A DNA stretch of 64,000 nucleotides from an uncultured Lachnospiraceae bacterium (GCA_910577825.1 CAJTOK010000013.1:1-64000); one strand, 5' to 3'; shown: positions 1-9,603, counted from the stretch's first letter. Program-made: numbers and translations. Notes: generated by a model from the sequence alone, not told the origin.

Positions 1-60
1 GAAACTTATAAACAAGTACTCTTGATTGAGTACATCATTATTATACTAGGAGGGACTGTA

Positions 61-882
61 TTGGATTTATATAGAGAAAAATATATTAAACTTAAATCTG
101 CCTATGAATTTGACCCTTTTTTTGATTTCAGGACAGAGCTTGAAAATTCCCCGGATAAAGAAGCAAAGCATGTGCTTGTAGATGTTTACTTGCTTATGCA
201 GCAGTACCAGAAAGCATATAATTTAATGGTGTCACTTGTTATGCCTGATAACCAGAAAACCAGGAAAAACCTTGCTGTCATTAAAGGCCTTGCGCAAAAA
301 TATGGTGATTCATTTGAAAAAAAACGGTTAAGAAGGCCGGGGCTTGATGGCAGGCTAAAGAAAATCCCAGTATTTAAATACCATCCAAACCCGTTTATGA
401 CAGGTTCTTTTTATGAACTTGATAAAGCAGAAACATGCAGTTGCTGTGGCAAGCCAACGTTTATACGTTATAAAGGGCCTTTTTATTCATTGGAAGAACC
501 GGGCTGCTTATGCCCGGACTGTATTGCAAATGGCATGGCAGCAGAAAAATTTGACGGGGAGTTCCAGGATGAATGTTCTGTAGATGAGATAGATAATCCG
601 GAGGGATTAGAGGAATTAATACATAAAACACCTGGTTACTGTGGCTGGCAGCAGGAATACTGGAGGGCACACTGTAATGATTACTGCGCTTTTATTGGCC
701 ATGCCGGCTCACAGGAATTAAAAGAAATGGGCATTATGGAAGAAGTGCTTGATGACAGTTTATGGAATGAAACTGCCAAAGATAATATACGTAACAACAT
801 GTCTAATGGCAGCGGCATTCAGGGATATTTGTTCAGATGCCTTCATTGTGGCAGATACCTGTTATGGACAGACTGTGATTAA
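61..882 (+). CDS. CbrC family (UPF0167) protein
   Basis: A 273-residue protein. Residues from about 105 onward carry the CbrC/UPF0167 pattern: a PVFKYHPNP segment, a CSCCGK knuckle, CLCPDCI, and near the end FRCLHCGRY, so several Cys pairs could bind zinc. In enterobacteria the family is linked to colicin E2 tolerance; the biochemical role is unknown. The N-terminal ~90 residues are helical and not recognised. The frame is open back to 22, but an AGGAGGG at 48-54 is placed 6 nt before a TTG at 61, so I take that TTG as the start. It is alone on the plus strand and ends just before a hairpin shared with the convergent DUF3795 gene. Confidence 0.75.
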   Translation: MDLYREKYIKLKSAYEFDPFFDFRTELENSPDKEAKHVLVDVYLLMQQYQKAYNLMVSLVMPDNQKTRKNLAVIKGLAQKYGDSFEKKRLRRPGLDGRLKKIPVFKYHPNPFMTGSFYELDKAETCSCCGKPTFIRYKGPFYSLEEPGCLCPDCIANGMAAEKFDGEFQDECSVDEIDNPEGLEELIHKTPGYCGWQQEYWRAHCNDYCAFIGHAGSQELKEMGIMEEVLDDSLWNETAKDNIRNNMSNGSGIQGYLFRCLHCGRYLLWTDCD

Positions 883-892
883 AAGTTAAAAA

Positions 893-934
893 ATACCTAA
901 AGACCTGTGCCAGCAGGCATAAGGCTTTAGGTAT
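893..934. terminator. Bidirectional hairpin between convergent genes
   Basis: ATACCTAAAG at 893-902 pairs perfectly with CTTTAGGTAT at 925-934, enclosing a smaller CCTG/CAGG stem. It lies between the stop of the CbrC-like gene and the stop of the oppositely oriented DUF3795 gene. A-rich and T-rich flanks fit intrinsic termination in both directions. Confidence 0.6.
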
Positions 935-951
935 ATAAATTTACGGTCCTG

Positions 952-1236
952 TTATTGTATGTTTTTTAATGCCTGTATACGCTGTCTGGTGTTCTCCTCA
1001 AATTCTTCATCAGAAAATGAAGGGTCCCTTGTCTGCTTCCAGATATCACATGGCATTTTGCCACATTTGCCACAATCCGCAAGTCCTTTCTCATTAACAG
1101 TACAGTTATAAATAGCACAGGTTGTTTCTTCTGGCAGGTAAAAAACTTTTCCTTTACATTCATTACAGCCTGTGCAATTTTCACCATAAAAATAGCATGT
1201 ATTACATTCTGTTCCACATATACTTAAATTTCCCAT
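952..1236 (-). CDS. DUF3795 domain protein (Cys-rich)
   Basis: A 94-residue protein with a regular cysteine pattern (CGTECNTCYFYGENCTGCNECKG, then C-x4-C and CGKCGKMPCD). This is typical of DUF3795 proteins, which are thought to bind metal or an iron-sulfur cluster; the function is unknown. The frame is open further upstream, but Met at 1236 directly precedes the conserved N-terminus and has a G-rich stretch (CAGGGGG) before it. The longer version would overlap the AraC gene. It follows the AraC gene by about 40 nt and may share its transcript. Confidence 0.7.
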   Translation of the reverse strand: MGNLSICGTECNTCYFYGENCTGCNECKGKVFYLPEETTCAIYNCTVNEKGLADCGKCGKMPCDIWKQTRDPSFSDEEFEENTRQRIQALKNIQ

Positions 1237-1276
1237 ATTCTGGTTTCCCCCTGCTTTATAAACTAAGGCAATTATA

Positions 1277-2137
1277 TTAATTCCTGTTATGGAAGTATTG
1301 TATATTTCCGACATTATTTCTGGCATATTCCTTCGCTTTCTGTATACCCATTGTATGGAAGCGTTTAAACTCACGTATTAAATGGGACTGGTCAGTATAT
1401 CCATATCTGTAAACTGCATCAAGAATATCCAGTTCCTTATTACTTAAAATTTCATTCCATAAGAACTGGTAACGGACAAGGTTTATAAGCTTCTTTGGCG
1501 TAATGCCTGCATATTCATTAAAAACCCTTTCTAACTGCCTGCTGCTTATAAAACAGCTGTCTGCAAGCCCTGCCACGTTTATTGCACCTTTCCCAAGGAT
1601 AAGGTTTCCGGCTGCATTGTCAATTATATTATTCTGCCTGGCATTTGGCATATATTTTAAAAATATTTCCTCTGCCATTACTGCCCGTTCTTCCAGAAAA
1701 GGTTTATGAAATAACTGCTGCCTTATTATTCTGTCCAGCCAGCCAAATAAAAACTGCACATCACGGAATCTATTTATTGTTTCTTTCATGGAATCTTCAG
1801 AAAATTTGTATGCAGCCCAGGCATAAAAACGTATTGCAAACACAGAAACCAGATGTCCGTTTTTAGTATTATCTTTTTCATAAAAACCTGTATCATTTAT
1901 TCCACAGAATATGCCGTCAATCTTGTTTTCTGTATAATCAATATAATAAATAATATCCGCACAGGTATCAGGGATAACAATATTTTCTGGTGTATCCTTT
2001 TTAAAATAAGGTTTTATGCTTCCCCAGAAACAACGTATATACTTTGACAATCCCAAATTCTGCGGCAGCACTTCTTTATATTTTTCATCCTGCCTGAATG
2101 GTGCTGCTGTAACGGGAAAATAAAATAATTTATCCAT
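1277..2137 (-). CDS. AraC family transcriptional regulator (DUF6597-type sensor)
   Basis: A 286-residue regulator. The N-terminal half (LGLSKYIRCFWGSIKPY, IVIPDTCADIIYYID) resembles the DUF6597 ligand-binding region. The C-terminal third is an AraC-type double helix-turn-helix: first HTH GLADSCFISSRQLERVFNEYAGITPKK, second DAVYRYGYTDQSHLIREFKRF. Neither possible start (2137 or GTG/ATG at 2158) has a strong ribosome-binding site; Met at 2137 leads into MDKLFYFP. It lies 44 nt downstream of the broken third gene of the DUF4869 trio and could be cotranscribed with it. Target genes are not evident from the sequence. Confidence 0.75.
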   Translation of the reverse strand: MDKLFYFPVTAAPFRQDEKYKEVLPQNLGLSKYIRCFWGSIKPYFKKDTPENIVIPDTCADIIYYIDYTENKIDGIFCGINDTGFYEKDNTKNGHLVSVFAIRFYAWAAYKFSEDSMKETINRFRDVQFLFGWLDRIIRQQLFHKPFLEERAVMAEEIFLKYMPNARQNNIIDNAAGNLILGKGAINVAGLADSCFISSRQLERVFNEYAGITPKKLINLVRYQFLWNEILSNKELDILDAVYRYGYTDQSHLIREFKRFHTMGIQKAKEYARNNVGNIQYFHNRN

Positions 2138-2180
2138 AATATATAATCCACTTGCCATCTAGCCTGCAAACCAGATAGCA

Positions 2181-2823
2181 TTATTTTATAATTTTTGATA
2201 CTTCCCAATCAGCAAACAGTTGGGTAAGTTTATTTACACCAGTCATTCCCTTATGGATACCACAACTGTTTTTTTCATTATTCTGTTTTACACAACAATC
2301 TTTATGCCAGCATTCTCCCATCTGCCTGCCCTTCACACTCCATTCATCATTTTCTGTCAATTCATATGTGATTGCCTTAATTACTCTTTCTGTCGAATAT
2401 CTTTTAAATCCCATAAGATATTCCTTTGTTTTCCTGTCCTCAATCCTGCCAATATCAATTCTGTGGTCTGCAACCGCACACAAAATCCTCTCCCTCATAG
2501 CAATTTTATCCTTCTTGCCTGTACCAGTCCATTCTACTAGCTTACTAAAGCTTAGAATAATATACTCAAAACAAATCATATCTAAAATCACAATCTGTTC
2601 ATGGTACACTGCTGCCAGCTCCCTGAGCTCCAGATACTTATTCATAACATCCATATTGTCATAAACAATATCAAATGCAAGAAAATATTTGTCCGGCTGC
2701 TTCCAGAAGTCCCTGGTTGCTTCCTTTACTTTCAACAATAAATTCACAATGAAAAAGATGTTCATTTACAAGTTCCCAAAAATGAAGCCCTGCTCCTGTG
2801 TCCTCTGTCCAGATATATTTCAT
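2181..2823 (-). pseudogene. Third gene of the DUF4869/ATPase trio, frameshifted (TOPRIM-like pattern?)
   Basis: Two overlapping frames together give one convincing protein. The first starts at ATG 2823, overlapping the ATPase stop as ATGA, and reads MKYIWTEDTGAGLHFWELVN...FIVESKGSNQGLLEA. It then runs to a stop near 2660. The second frame continues as DKYFLAFDIVYDNMDV...SFSKLVEWTGTG and ends at 2181. Dropping one G from the GG near 2695 joins them as ...LLEAADKYFLAFD..., about 213 residues. This is a single-base insertion, unless it is a sequencing error or programmed frameshift. FIVESKG followed by an Asp-rich strand (FDIVYDN) faintly recalls a TOPRIM fold; that is speculation. The family is not recognised with certainty. 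Confidence 0.6.
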
Positions 2824-3230
2824 ACAGCCACCAGTTCCCTTTTAAGCGACACCTTGTAATCATTCTCATAAAGCAGCATAAAACTTCCTTGTGATAAACC
2901 CAGTCCATCACAATTCCTGGCAAACAGCATATACTGGTTGCTGCAGTCAAAATTAATAAACCTTCTGTCTTCATTATCCAAAAGCAGGTCTGCATTATCA
3001 ATCACGATAAATTTATCCCTGCATTTTTTCAAATTATCATGAAATCCCTCAGTCTTATAATTAAACAATTTTATTGCCTTATACTCTTCTAACAGCCTTA
3101 AATCCTCCAGCATCTGGTAAAGATATGTCTTTCCAGTAGCACTGTCTCCCCTTACCAATGTAATCCGGTCAGCAAATTCCAGGGAATAAGAAAATGGAGC
3201 TGCATTAAATTTTATGGTATTATAAATCAT
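2820..3230 (-). CDS. Small P-loop ATPase of the DUF4869 trio
   Basis: A 136-residue protein with an N-terminal strand (YSLEFADRITLVRG), a Walker A (GDSATGKTY) near residue 27, and a Walker B-like strand ending IVIDNADLLL near residue 75. A later strand, YMLFARNCDGLGLS, could be the sensor segment. It looks like a minimal AAA/ABC-type ATPase core. An AGGAGGG 5 nt before ATG 3230 sets the start. This start overlaps the DUF4869 stop by 11 nt, and its own stop overlaps the next start as ATGA, so the three proteins are translationally coupled. A role as the NTPase of a small multi-protein system is inferred. Confidence 0.7.
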   Translation of the reverse strand: MIYNTIKFNAAPFSYSLEFADRITLVRGDSATGKTYLYQMLEDLRLLEEYKAIKLFNYKTEGFHDNLKKCRDKFIVIDNADLLLDNEDRRFINFDCSNQYMLFARNCDGLGLSQGSFMLLYENDYKVSLKRELVAV

Positions 3231-3672
3231 ACGAATCCCTCCTCTCATATTCCCTGGACCACCAATGTTCATAGCCTTTACTTCCAGTCACTATATCAGC
3301 ACCATTAAAACAAATTTCTACATCGTCTTTTATATGAATCCGTTCTGGTCTGGTCATATATAAAGAAATACCTTCCATTGAAAAAAGAATATCCAGTACA
3401 TTTTTTCCACATTCATTTGCATTTACTACCTTCCCAGGATTCTTCATAATATTAAGTATAGTTTTGCAGCCACTGGAAAGATTCCGTATTGTTCCCAGCC
3501 CATACTTTGTTTCTATATGCTTATCCTTGTTTAATTTTGCATGGTCAATCTGCCAGATAAGTTCTCTGTCCTCTTCTGTGAATCTTTCATTACTTGTATA
3601 TAAATTAAAATACAAGTCATTTTGTAAAATCCACTTGCCAGAATCCTGCTTATCTGTATAAAGATATATCAT
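3220..3672 (-). CDS. DUF4869 domain protein
   Basis: About 150 residues matching the DUF4869 pattern as I know it from Clostridia: N-terminal MIYLYTDKQDSGKWILQNDLYFN, an internal GLGTIRNLSSGCKT, and a C-terminal HIKDDVEICFNGADIVTG. No catalytic motif is known for the family. Start 3672 (ATG) is preceded by AAGGTGG; a GTG at 3684 is the alternative. It is the first gene of a three-gene minus-strand unit with an overlapping ATPase. A TTGACA lies upstream near 3735 but without a clean -10 at 17 bp. Confidence 0.7.
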   Translation of the reverse strand: MIYLYTDKQDSGKWILQNDLYFNLYTSNERFTEEDRELIWQIDHAKLNKDKHIETKYGLGTIRNLSSGCKTILNIMKNPGKVVNANECGKNVLDILFSMEGISLYMTRPERIHIKDDVEICFNGADIVTGSKGYEHWWSREYERRDSYDL

Positions 3673-3835
3673 TCCAGCCACCACCTTATATATAATCTAA
3701 TAAAACAGAATAATTTTATTTATTTTTCTGTCAATATATATTCTATTTTCTTGGGAATACCTTTTTCTTATTCCTTTATCTATTGTATTCATCAATTATT
3801 TCTTTACCAATGTAAATATTGTTATATAGTTTTAT

Positions 3836-3876
3836 AAAAAGGGGTATCAAAGGAATCTATTTCCCTTGATACCCCC
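3836..3876 (-). terminator. Intrinsic terminator of the tpiA transcript
   Basis: GGGGTATCAA...TTGATACCCC forms a strong stem (3841-3876) with an inner GGAA/TTCC extension. On the minus strand it is followed by TTTTT. It lies about 45 nt downstream of the tpiA stop. Confidence 0.85.
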
Positions 3877-3922
3877 ATTTGCCACATTCCTGAAGTATCA
3901 GATTTTTGCAAAAAACCTGGTT

Positions 3923-4669
3923 TTAAGCATTTACAATATCGCCAAAGTCTTTTTTAAGTGAAGCACCGCCTATAAGCCCGCCGTCGATATCAGGTTTTGC
4001 AAGCAGTTCTTTTGCATTTCCTGCATTCATTGAGCCACCGTACTGTATACGTACTGCTTCTGCTGTTTCTTCATCATAGATTTCAGCTATAAGGCTGCGT
4101 ATCCCTTTGCATACTTCCTGTGCCTGGTCTGCTGTGGCTGTTTTGCCTGTGCCAATAGCCCAGATTGGTTCATATGCTATAACAAGGTTTTTAACCTCGT
4201 CTGCTGTTATTCCTGAAAGGTCTGATTTAATCTGTAAGCGTATCCAGTCCATAGTTACGCCCATCTCCCTCTGCTCTAATGATTCACCGCAGCAAAGGAT
4301 TGGTGTAAGCCCTGCGTCAAATGCCTTTTTAACTTTTTTATTTAAGAGGCAGTCGCACTCCTTGAAATAATCACGGCGTTCTGAATGTCCGATAATAACA
4401 TATTTAACACCTGCATCTACAAGCATTGCTGCTGAAATTTCGCCTGTATATGCGCCGCTTTCTTCAAAATACATATTTTCAGCACCAACTTCTACATTTG
4501 TGCCTTTTACAGCATTGACAACTGGCACAATGTCAACAGCAGGTACGCAGTATACTACATCCACATCATCATTTTTTACTAAGTCTTTTAATTCTTCTAC
4601 TAAAGCAACTGCTTCACTTGGAGTTTTGTTCATCTTCCAGTTGCCAGCAATAATTCTTCTCCTTGCCAT
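3923..4669 (-). CDS. tpiA: Triosephosphate isomerase
   Basis: Interconverts dihydroxyacetone phosphate and glyceraldehyde 3-phosphate in cytosolic glycolysis. The 248-residue length is standard for a TIM barrel. Visible signatures are the N-terminal GNWKMNK (active-site Asn/Lys), catalytic His in IGHSERR, catalytic Glu in [11 protein letters not shown], and the phosphate-binding YGGSMN and GGLIGGASL loops. Start 4669 ([12 protein letters not shown]) has an AGAGG upstream. It is the last gene of gap-pgk-tpiA, 54 nt after pgk, and is followed by a strong terminator. Confidence 0.98.
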   Translation of the reverse strand: MARRRIIAGNWKMNKTPSEAVALVEELKDLVKNDDVDVVYCVPAVDIVPVVNAVKGTNVEVGAENMYFEESGAYTGEISAAMLVDAGVKYVIIGHSERRDYFKECDCLLNKKVKKAFDAGLTPILCCGESLEQREMGVTMDWIRLQIKSDLSGITADEVKNLVIAYEPIWAIGTGKTATADQAQEVCKGIRSLIAEIYDEETAEAVRIQYGGSMNAGNAKELLAKPDIDGGLIGGASLKKDFGDIVNA

Positions 4670-4723
4670 TATAAACCTCTTTCTGTGCACATATGCACAC
4701 AACTTATTTATTAATAATAACCC

Positions 4724-5923
4724 TTATTTATCATCAGCTGCTGCTACGCCAGGAAGCTCCTTGCCCTCTAAAAATTCAAGGGAAGCGCCGCCGCCTGTTG
4801 AAATATGTGTCATTTTGTCACCAAAGCCTAACTGGTTTACAGCTGCTGCACTGTCACCGCCGCCAATAATTGTTGTTGCGCCTTCAAGCCCTGCCATAGC
4901 CTTAGCTACTTCAACAGTGCCTTTGGCAAAGTTAGGCATTTCAAAACATCCCATAGGCCCGTTCCATACTACTGTCTTAGCACCTTTTATTGCATCAGCA
5001 AAAATCTTTGAAGATTCCTCACCAATATCAAGGCCTTCCATGTCAGCAGGTATTTCGCCACGCCCTACAGTTTTGTAATTAGCATCATTTGAGAAATCAT
5101 CTGCTGCAACAGTATCAACAGGGATAAGAAGTTTAACACCCTTTTCTTCTGCTTTCTTCTCCATATCAAGTGCATACTGCTTGTAGTCTTCTTCAAGAAG
5201 TGACTTCCCGACTTCCTCACCATGTGCAGCCATAAATGTATAAGCCATGCCGCCGCCGATGATGAGTGTATCAACCTTGTCAAGAAGGTTGTTGATTACT
5301 GAAATCTTAGAAGAAACCTTAGCACCGCCAAGAATGGCAACAAAAGGCCTTACAGGGTTGTTTACTGCATTGCCGAGGAAATCAATTTCTTTCTGCATAA
5401 GATAGCCAACTACACAGTCACCCTCAACAAATTTTGTAACACCAACATTTGAACAGTGTGCCCTGTGTGCTGTGCCAAACGCATCATTTACAAATACATC
5501 ACAAAGTGAAGCAAGTTCTTTTGAGAAAGCTTCACCGTTCTTTGTTTCCTCAGCCCTGTAACGTGTGTTTTCAAGAAGCACTACATCACCTTCAGCCATA
5601 GCTTCTACAGCAGCTTTTGCATTGTCACCAACAACGTTGTTATCTGCTGCAAATTTAACTTCCTGTCCTAAAAGTTCTGACATCCTTTTTGCAACTGGTG
5701 CAAGTGAGAGCTCAGGCTTTGGCTCTCCCTTTGGTTTGCCAAGGTGTGAGCAGAGAATAACCTTCCCGCCGTCTGCTATTAACTTTTTGATTGTAGGGAG
5801 TGCTGCTACAAGACGGTTTTCGTCTGTAATTTTGCCATCCTGTAATGGAACGTTGAAATCACACCTTACTAAAACTTTTTTACCCTTTACGTTGATATCG
5901 TCAACTGATTTCTTATTTAACAT
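4724..5923 (-). CDS. pgk: Phosphoglycerate kinase
   Basis: Transfers phosphate between 1,3-bisphosphoglycerate and ADP, making ATP. The 399 residues show the full signature: [13 protein letters not shown] at the N-terminus, the substrate-binding [19 protein letters not shown], and the C-terminal nucleotide loop [11 protein letters not shown]. Start 5923 (MLNKKSVDD) matches the family N-terminus, although its ribosome-binding site is weak; an upstream in-frame ATG at 5974 has a better GAAAGG just before it. It is the middle gene of the glycolytic cluster. A hairpin between gap and pgk could lower readthrough, so pgk-tpiA may also have its own weak promoter. Confidence 0.97.
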   Translation of the reverse strand: MLNKKSVDDINVKGKKVLVRCDFNVPLQDGKITDENRLVAALPTIKKLIADGGKVILCSHLGKPKGEPKPELSLAPVAKRMSELLGQEVKFAADNNVVGDNAKAAVEAMAEGDVVLLENTRYRAEETKNGEAFSKELASLCDVFVNDAFGTAHRAHCSNVGVTKFVEGDCVVGYLMQKEIDFLGNAVNNPVRPFVAILGGAKVSSKISVINNLLDKVDTLIIGGGMAYTFMAAHGEEVGKSLLEEDYKQYALDMEKKAEEKGVKLLIPVDTVAADDFSNDANYKTVGRGEIPADMEGLDIGEESSKIFADAIKGAKTVVWNGPMGCFEMPNFAKGTVEVAKAMAGLEGATTIIGGGDSAAAVNQLGFGDKMTHISTGGGASLEFLEGKELPGVAAADDK

Positions 5924-6051
5924 AACCTGTACCAGGTCCCGCCAGCAAATGCCTGTATCCTGTCCGGGACACATCCTTTCTTCTTTTTTCTTTCACCTGC
6001 CAAAGCCTGCCGGGACAGGCTTATGGATTATAATAAATTCCCCATACAGGG

Positions 6052-6087
6052 AAAAACGGGCCCGGTCCAATAAAAGACCGGACCCGT
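6052..6087 (-). terminator. Terminator between gap and pgk
   Basis: A 12-bp near-perfect stem (6056-6067 with 6076-6087, ACGGGCCCGGTC and its complement with one mismatch) is followed by TTTTT on the minus strand. It sits 60 nt after the gap stop. Downstream on the minus strand, a TATAAT with a poor -35 near 6020-6040 may restart transcription for pgk-tpiA. Confidence 0.8.
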
Positions 6088-6145
6088 GCATGAAGCGTAA
6101 TCCAGATATAATCTTTCCAGAAAACTTTTACTGGAAAAATTTTTC

Positions 6146-7162
6146 TTATGATAACTCTGAGAAGTATTTGATTGTCCTTACCATCTGTGATGTATAAGAA
6201 TTTTCATTATCATACCATGAAACTACCTGTACTTCATAAAGGCCGTCTGCAACCTTAGAAACCATTGTCTGTGTAGCATCAAAGAGTGAACCGTATCTCA
6301 TGCCTACAATATCTGAAGAAACAATTTCATCTTCATTGTAACCAAATGATTCATTTGCTGCTGCTTTCATAGCTGCATTAATGCCTTCAACAGTTACGTC
6401 GTCTTTCTTAACTACTGCTGTTAAGATAGTTGTTGAACCTGTAGGAGTTGGGACGCGCTGTGCAGAACCGATAAGCTTGCCGTTTAACTCTGGGATAACA
6501 AGGCCGATAGCTTTAGCTGCGCCTGTGCTGTTAGGAACAATATTAACTGCTGCAGCACGTGACCTTCTTAAATCACCTTTTCTCTGTGGGCCGTCAAGTG
6601 TCATCTGGTCACCTGTGTAAGCATGGATTGTTACCATGATACCTGACTGTACTTCTGCATACTTGTTAAGTGCATCAGCCATAGGAGCTAAACAGTTTGT
6701 TGTGCATGAAGCTGCGGAAATAATAGTATCATCAGCCTTTAATGTTTCATGGTTTGTATTGTATACTATTGTAGGAAGGTCATTACCTGCTGGTGCAGAA
6801 ATAACTACCTTGCGTGCACCTGCATTAATATGTGCCTGTGCTTTTTCCTTTGATGTATAGAAACCTGAGCATTCAAGGACTACATCAACGCCAAGGTCGC
6901 CCCAAGGGCAGTTGTTAGCATCAGGGAACGCATAAATCTTGATTTCCTTACCATCAACTGTAATTGAATCCTCGCCTGCTGAAACTGTATCAGCCTTGTC
7001 ATACTTACCCTGTGATGAATCATACTTTAAAAGGTGTGCAAGCATCTTAGGGCTTGTTAAATCATTGATAGCTACTACTTCATAACCCTCTGCACCGAAC
7101 ATCTGTCTGAATGCAAGACGTCCGATACGTCCAAAACCATTGATTGCAACTTTAACTGCCAT
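6146..7162 (-). CDS. gap: Glyceraldehyde-3-phosphate dehydrogenase, type I
   Basis: Oxidises and phosphorylates glyceraldehyde 3-phosphate with NAD. The 338 residues contain the NAD-binding [11 protein letters not shown], the catalytic cysteine in [10 protein letters not shown], and the C-terminal [20 protein letters not shown] lies 9 nt before ATG 7162. It is the first gene of gap-pgk-tpiA and has a good promoter and a structured leader about 140 nt long upstream. Confidence 0.98.
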   Translation of the reverse strand: MAVKVAINGFGRIGRLAFRQMFGAEGYEVVAINDLTSPKMLAHLLKYDSSQGKYDKADTVSAGEDSITVDGKEIKIYAFPDANNCPWGDLGVDVVLECSGFYTSKEKAQAHINAGARKVVISAPAGNDLPTIVYNTNHETLKADDTIISAASCTTNCLAPMADALNKYAEVQSGIMVTIHAYTGDQMTLDGPQRKGDLRRSRAAAVNIVPNSTGAAKAIGLVIPELNGKLIGSAQRVPTPTGSTTILTAVVKKDDVTVEGINAAMKAAANESFGYNEDEIVSSDIVGMRYGSLFDATQTMVSKVADGLYEVQVVSWYDNENSYTSQMVRTIKYFSELS

Positions 7163-7221
7163 TTTAAAAATTCCTCCTAAATATAAATATTTATACTATG
7201 CAGGCCTGTCCACTGTATAAC

Positions 7222-7261
7222 CCTGGTGCCGGCTCCTTGTATTGCATGGGGCTGGCACTGG
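7222..7261 (-). promoter_or_regulatory. Leader hairpin in the gap 5' untranslated region
   Basis: Two arms, 7222-7236 and 7248-7261, pair almost fully once G-U pairs are allowed (GGGGCTGGCACTGG against its near complement). There is no T-run after it, so it is not a terminator. It may stabilise the abundant gap mRNA or mark a processing site; that is inference. Confidence 0.5.
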
Positions 7262-7303
7262 AAAAACCTGCCAGAATACTACCTGAAATATCCTTCCTTT
7301 CCT

Positions 7304-7332
7304 ATTGTACCCAATCTGGGGAAAAATTTCAA
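7304..7332 (-). promoter_or_regulatory. gap promoter
   Basis: On the minus strand TTGAAA (7327-7332) and TACAAT (7304-7309) are separated by exactly 17 bp, a good vegetative sigma-factor promoter. It overlaps none of the coding sequence and lies about 140 nt upstream of gap. Confidence 0.8.
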
Positions 7333-7364
7333 GGAAAATTTTTCAATACTTCATTATTTCCTCA

Positions 7365-9500
7365 TTACATGGACTGGCAAAGCCTTTCTTTTAACATGGT
7401 ATTTCTTTTTGTTACTGTAAGATTATTTACAGAATATGCAAGCGCTTTTTTTGTGCCAACTATTACAAGCACCTTCTTTGCCCTTGTAATACCTGTATAG
7501 ACAAGGTTTCTCTGTAACATTATATAGTGTTCCATTAGCAGGGGCATAACCACTACCGGGTATTCCGACCCCTGTGCCTTATGTATTGTTGCAGCATATG
7601 CAAGCACAACCTCATCAAGCTCTGTACTGTCATATTCTATATGCCTTCCATCAAAATTTATTATTAAAGTGTGGTCTTCAAGGTTTACCCTTTCTATTAT
7701 CCCGGTATCACCATTAAAAACTTCTTTGTCATAATTATTCCTTATCTGCATTACTTTGTCATTTGCACGGAAAATATAGCCGCTGCGCCTTATTCCCGCA
7801 CCTTCAGGGTTTAATGCTTCCTGCAGTGCAAGGTTAAGGCTGGCTGTGCCTGTCTGTCCCCGCTGCAGTGGTGACAGTACCTGTATCTGTGAAGCCGGGA
7901 TTTTATAATACTTTGGAAGGTTGTATTTTACAAGTGTTATAATCTCCTCTGCTGCCTGTTCTGGTGTTTCCTTCTGTATAAAGAAAAAATCTGTATTCCT
8001 GCCATTTGATATATCTGGCATCTTCCCCGCATTTATACGGTGTGAATTTATTATTATACGGCTGCTCTGTGCCTGCCGGAATATCCTGTCAAGTTTTATG
8101 ACCGGGAACATGCCGCTGTCGATAATATCACGTAACACATTGCCTGGCCCTACAGAAGGAAGCTGGTCTATATCACCTGCCATTATAATGCGCATATTAT
8201 CAGGTACTGCCTTTAAAAGCGCATTCATAAGCAGTATGTCAATCATTGAACATTCATCTACAATAAGCACATCACCTTCAAGCGGGTTTTCATTATTTTT
8301 CTGGTATCCCTCTGGCGGCTTGCATTCCAGCAGGCGGTGTATTGTCTTTGCCTCAATCCCCGTTGCTTCTGTCATGCGCTTTGCCGCCCTGCCTGTAGGG
8401 GCAGCAAGCAGTATTTTAAGCCCCATTTCCCGGTACATTGTAATAATGCCATTTGTAACAGTAGTTTTGCCAGTACCAGGCCCTCCTGTTAATACCATAA
8501 CTTTTGCACTGGCTGCCTGCCTTATTGCATCTGCCTGCAGCCCGTCATATTTTATATTTAATTTCTTCTCTATGCTGCCTATATCTATGCCATGCCCTGT
8601 GGAAAAAATATTTTCTGCCTGTTTACTGGCCAGCTTAACCAGCTTTGAAGCAGTGCCTTTTTCAGCATAGCAAAAAGGAGGGAGGTATACCGCGTCATCT
8701 TCCTTAATTAAGTCCCCGTCTTTAACCATCTGGTCAATGGTCATTACAATATATTCTTTCCCTGCGCCAAGAAGTGCCGAGGCCTTTAAAAGAAGCTGTG
8801 CGTGCCTTGCATAAACATGCCCGTCACCAGAGAGCTCCCCAAGTGTATACATAATGCCGCTTCTAAGCCGTATATAGGACTGGCTGTCCACGCCAAGTTT
8901 TGCAGCAATTATATCTGCTGTTTTAAAACCTATGCCCCATATATCATCAGCAAGGCAGAACGGGTTTTCTTTAACCTTTTCAATGCTTTTATTGCCATAC
9001 TGGGCATAAATCTTTGCAGCAAACGAAGTACTTATGCCGTTTTCCTGTAAAAACAGCATAATATTTTTAACTTCTTTCTGCTTCTCCCAGCTTTCTTGTA
9101 TCATTTCCACGCGTTTCCTGCCAATGCCGCTGACATTTAACAGCCTGTCTGTATTATTTTCTATAACAGAAATTGTATCTGTGCCAAACTCCTGTACGAT
9201 TTTCTTTGCATATTTCGGGCCAATCCCTTTTATAAGGCCGCTTCCAAGGTATTTCTCAATGCCATAAACCGTTGCTGGAAGGGTTTCTTCCCATTTTTCT
9301 GCCATAAACTGCCTGCCATACTTGGCGTCTATCTTCCAGTTTCCTTCCACAATAAGGACAGAACCAACATTGGCATCCAGCAAATTGCCTACTACGGGCA
9401 CAAGTTCCCTGTAACCTTTCACACTTGCTTTAAGCACAGTATATCCATTCCCTGGATTCTGGTATGTAATACGTTCTACTACACAACGGATTTTTACCAT
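7365..9500 (-). CDS. recD2: ATP-dependent DNA helicase RecD2
   Basis: A 711-residue SF1B 5'-3' helicase of the RecD2 type (not part of RecBCD), used in DNA repair and replication restart. The N-terminal ~330 residues carry the helix-hairpin-helix region (GSGLIKGIGPKYAKKI, LLNVSGIGRKRVE). The motor domain has Walker A GGPGTGKTT, Walker B VDECSMID, RAAKRMTEATG, and a C-terminal UvrD-like part with YAATIHKAQGSEYP and VYTGITRAKK. An AGGGGAGGGG precedes ATG 9500; the open frame reaches 9542. It is a single-gene unit divergent to nothing obvious. Confidence 0.95.
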   Translation of the reverse strand: MVKIRCVVERITYQNPGNGYTVLKASVKGYRELVPVVGNLLDANVGSVLIVEGNWKIDAKYGRQFMAEKWEETLPATVYGIEKYLGSGLIKGIGPKYAKKIVQEFGTDTISVIENNTDRLLNVSGIGRKRVEMIQESWEKQKEVKNIMLFLQENGISTSFAAKIYAQYGNKSIEKVKENPFCLADDIWGIGFKTADIIAAKLGVDSQSYIRLRSGIMYTLGELSGDGHVYARHAQLLLKASALLGAGKEYIVMTIDQMVKDGDLIKEDDAVYLPPFCYAEKGTASKLVKLASKQAENIFSTGHGIDIGSIEKKLNIKYDGLQADAIRQAASAKVMVLTGGPGTGKTTVTNGIITMYREMGLKILLAAPTGRAAKRMTEATGIEAKTIHRLLECKPPEGYQKNNENPLEGDVLIVDECSMIDILLMNALLKAVPDNMRIIMAGDIDQLPSVGPGNVLRDIIDSGMFPVIKLDRIFRQAQSSRIIINSHRINAGKMPDISNGRNTDFFFIQKETPEQAAEEIITLVKYNLPKYYKIPASQIQVLSPLQRGQTGTASLNLALQEALNPEGAGIRRSGYIFRANDKVMQIRNNYDKEVFNGDTGIIERVNLEDHTLIINFDGRHIEYDSTELDEVVLAYAATIHKAQGSEYPVVVMPLLMEHYIMLQRNLVYTGITRAKKVLVIVGTKKALAYSVNNLTVTKRNTMLKERLCQSM

Positions 9501-9603
9501 ACAGATTAGCCCCTCCCCTGAAAAATAATAATTCCAGTCCATAATAATAGCCGTGGCTGCTTTTGGGATATTTTACCACATTTTTCTGGCATATACCAGC
9601 ACT

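Noticed and set aside
1503..2047. Plus-strand open frames inside the AraC gene
   Set aside because: Shadows of the minus-strand AraC gene with no ribosome-binding site or motif.
2762..3001. A separate 79-residue gene overlapping the ATPase and third trio gene
   Set aside because: It is in a shadow frame over the ATPase gene and has no ribosome-binding site. Its overlap with the frameshifted gene made it look longer than it is.
7198..7500. A plus-strand gene in the gap leader
   Set aside because: It lies over the gap promoter and the end of recD2 and has no ribosome-binding site.
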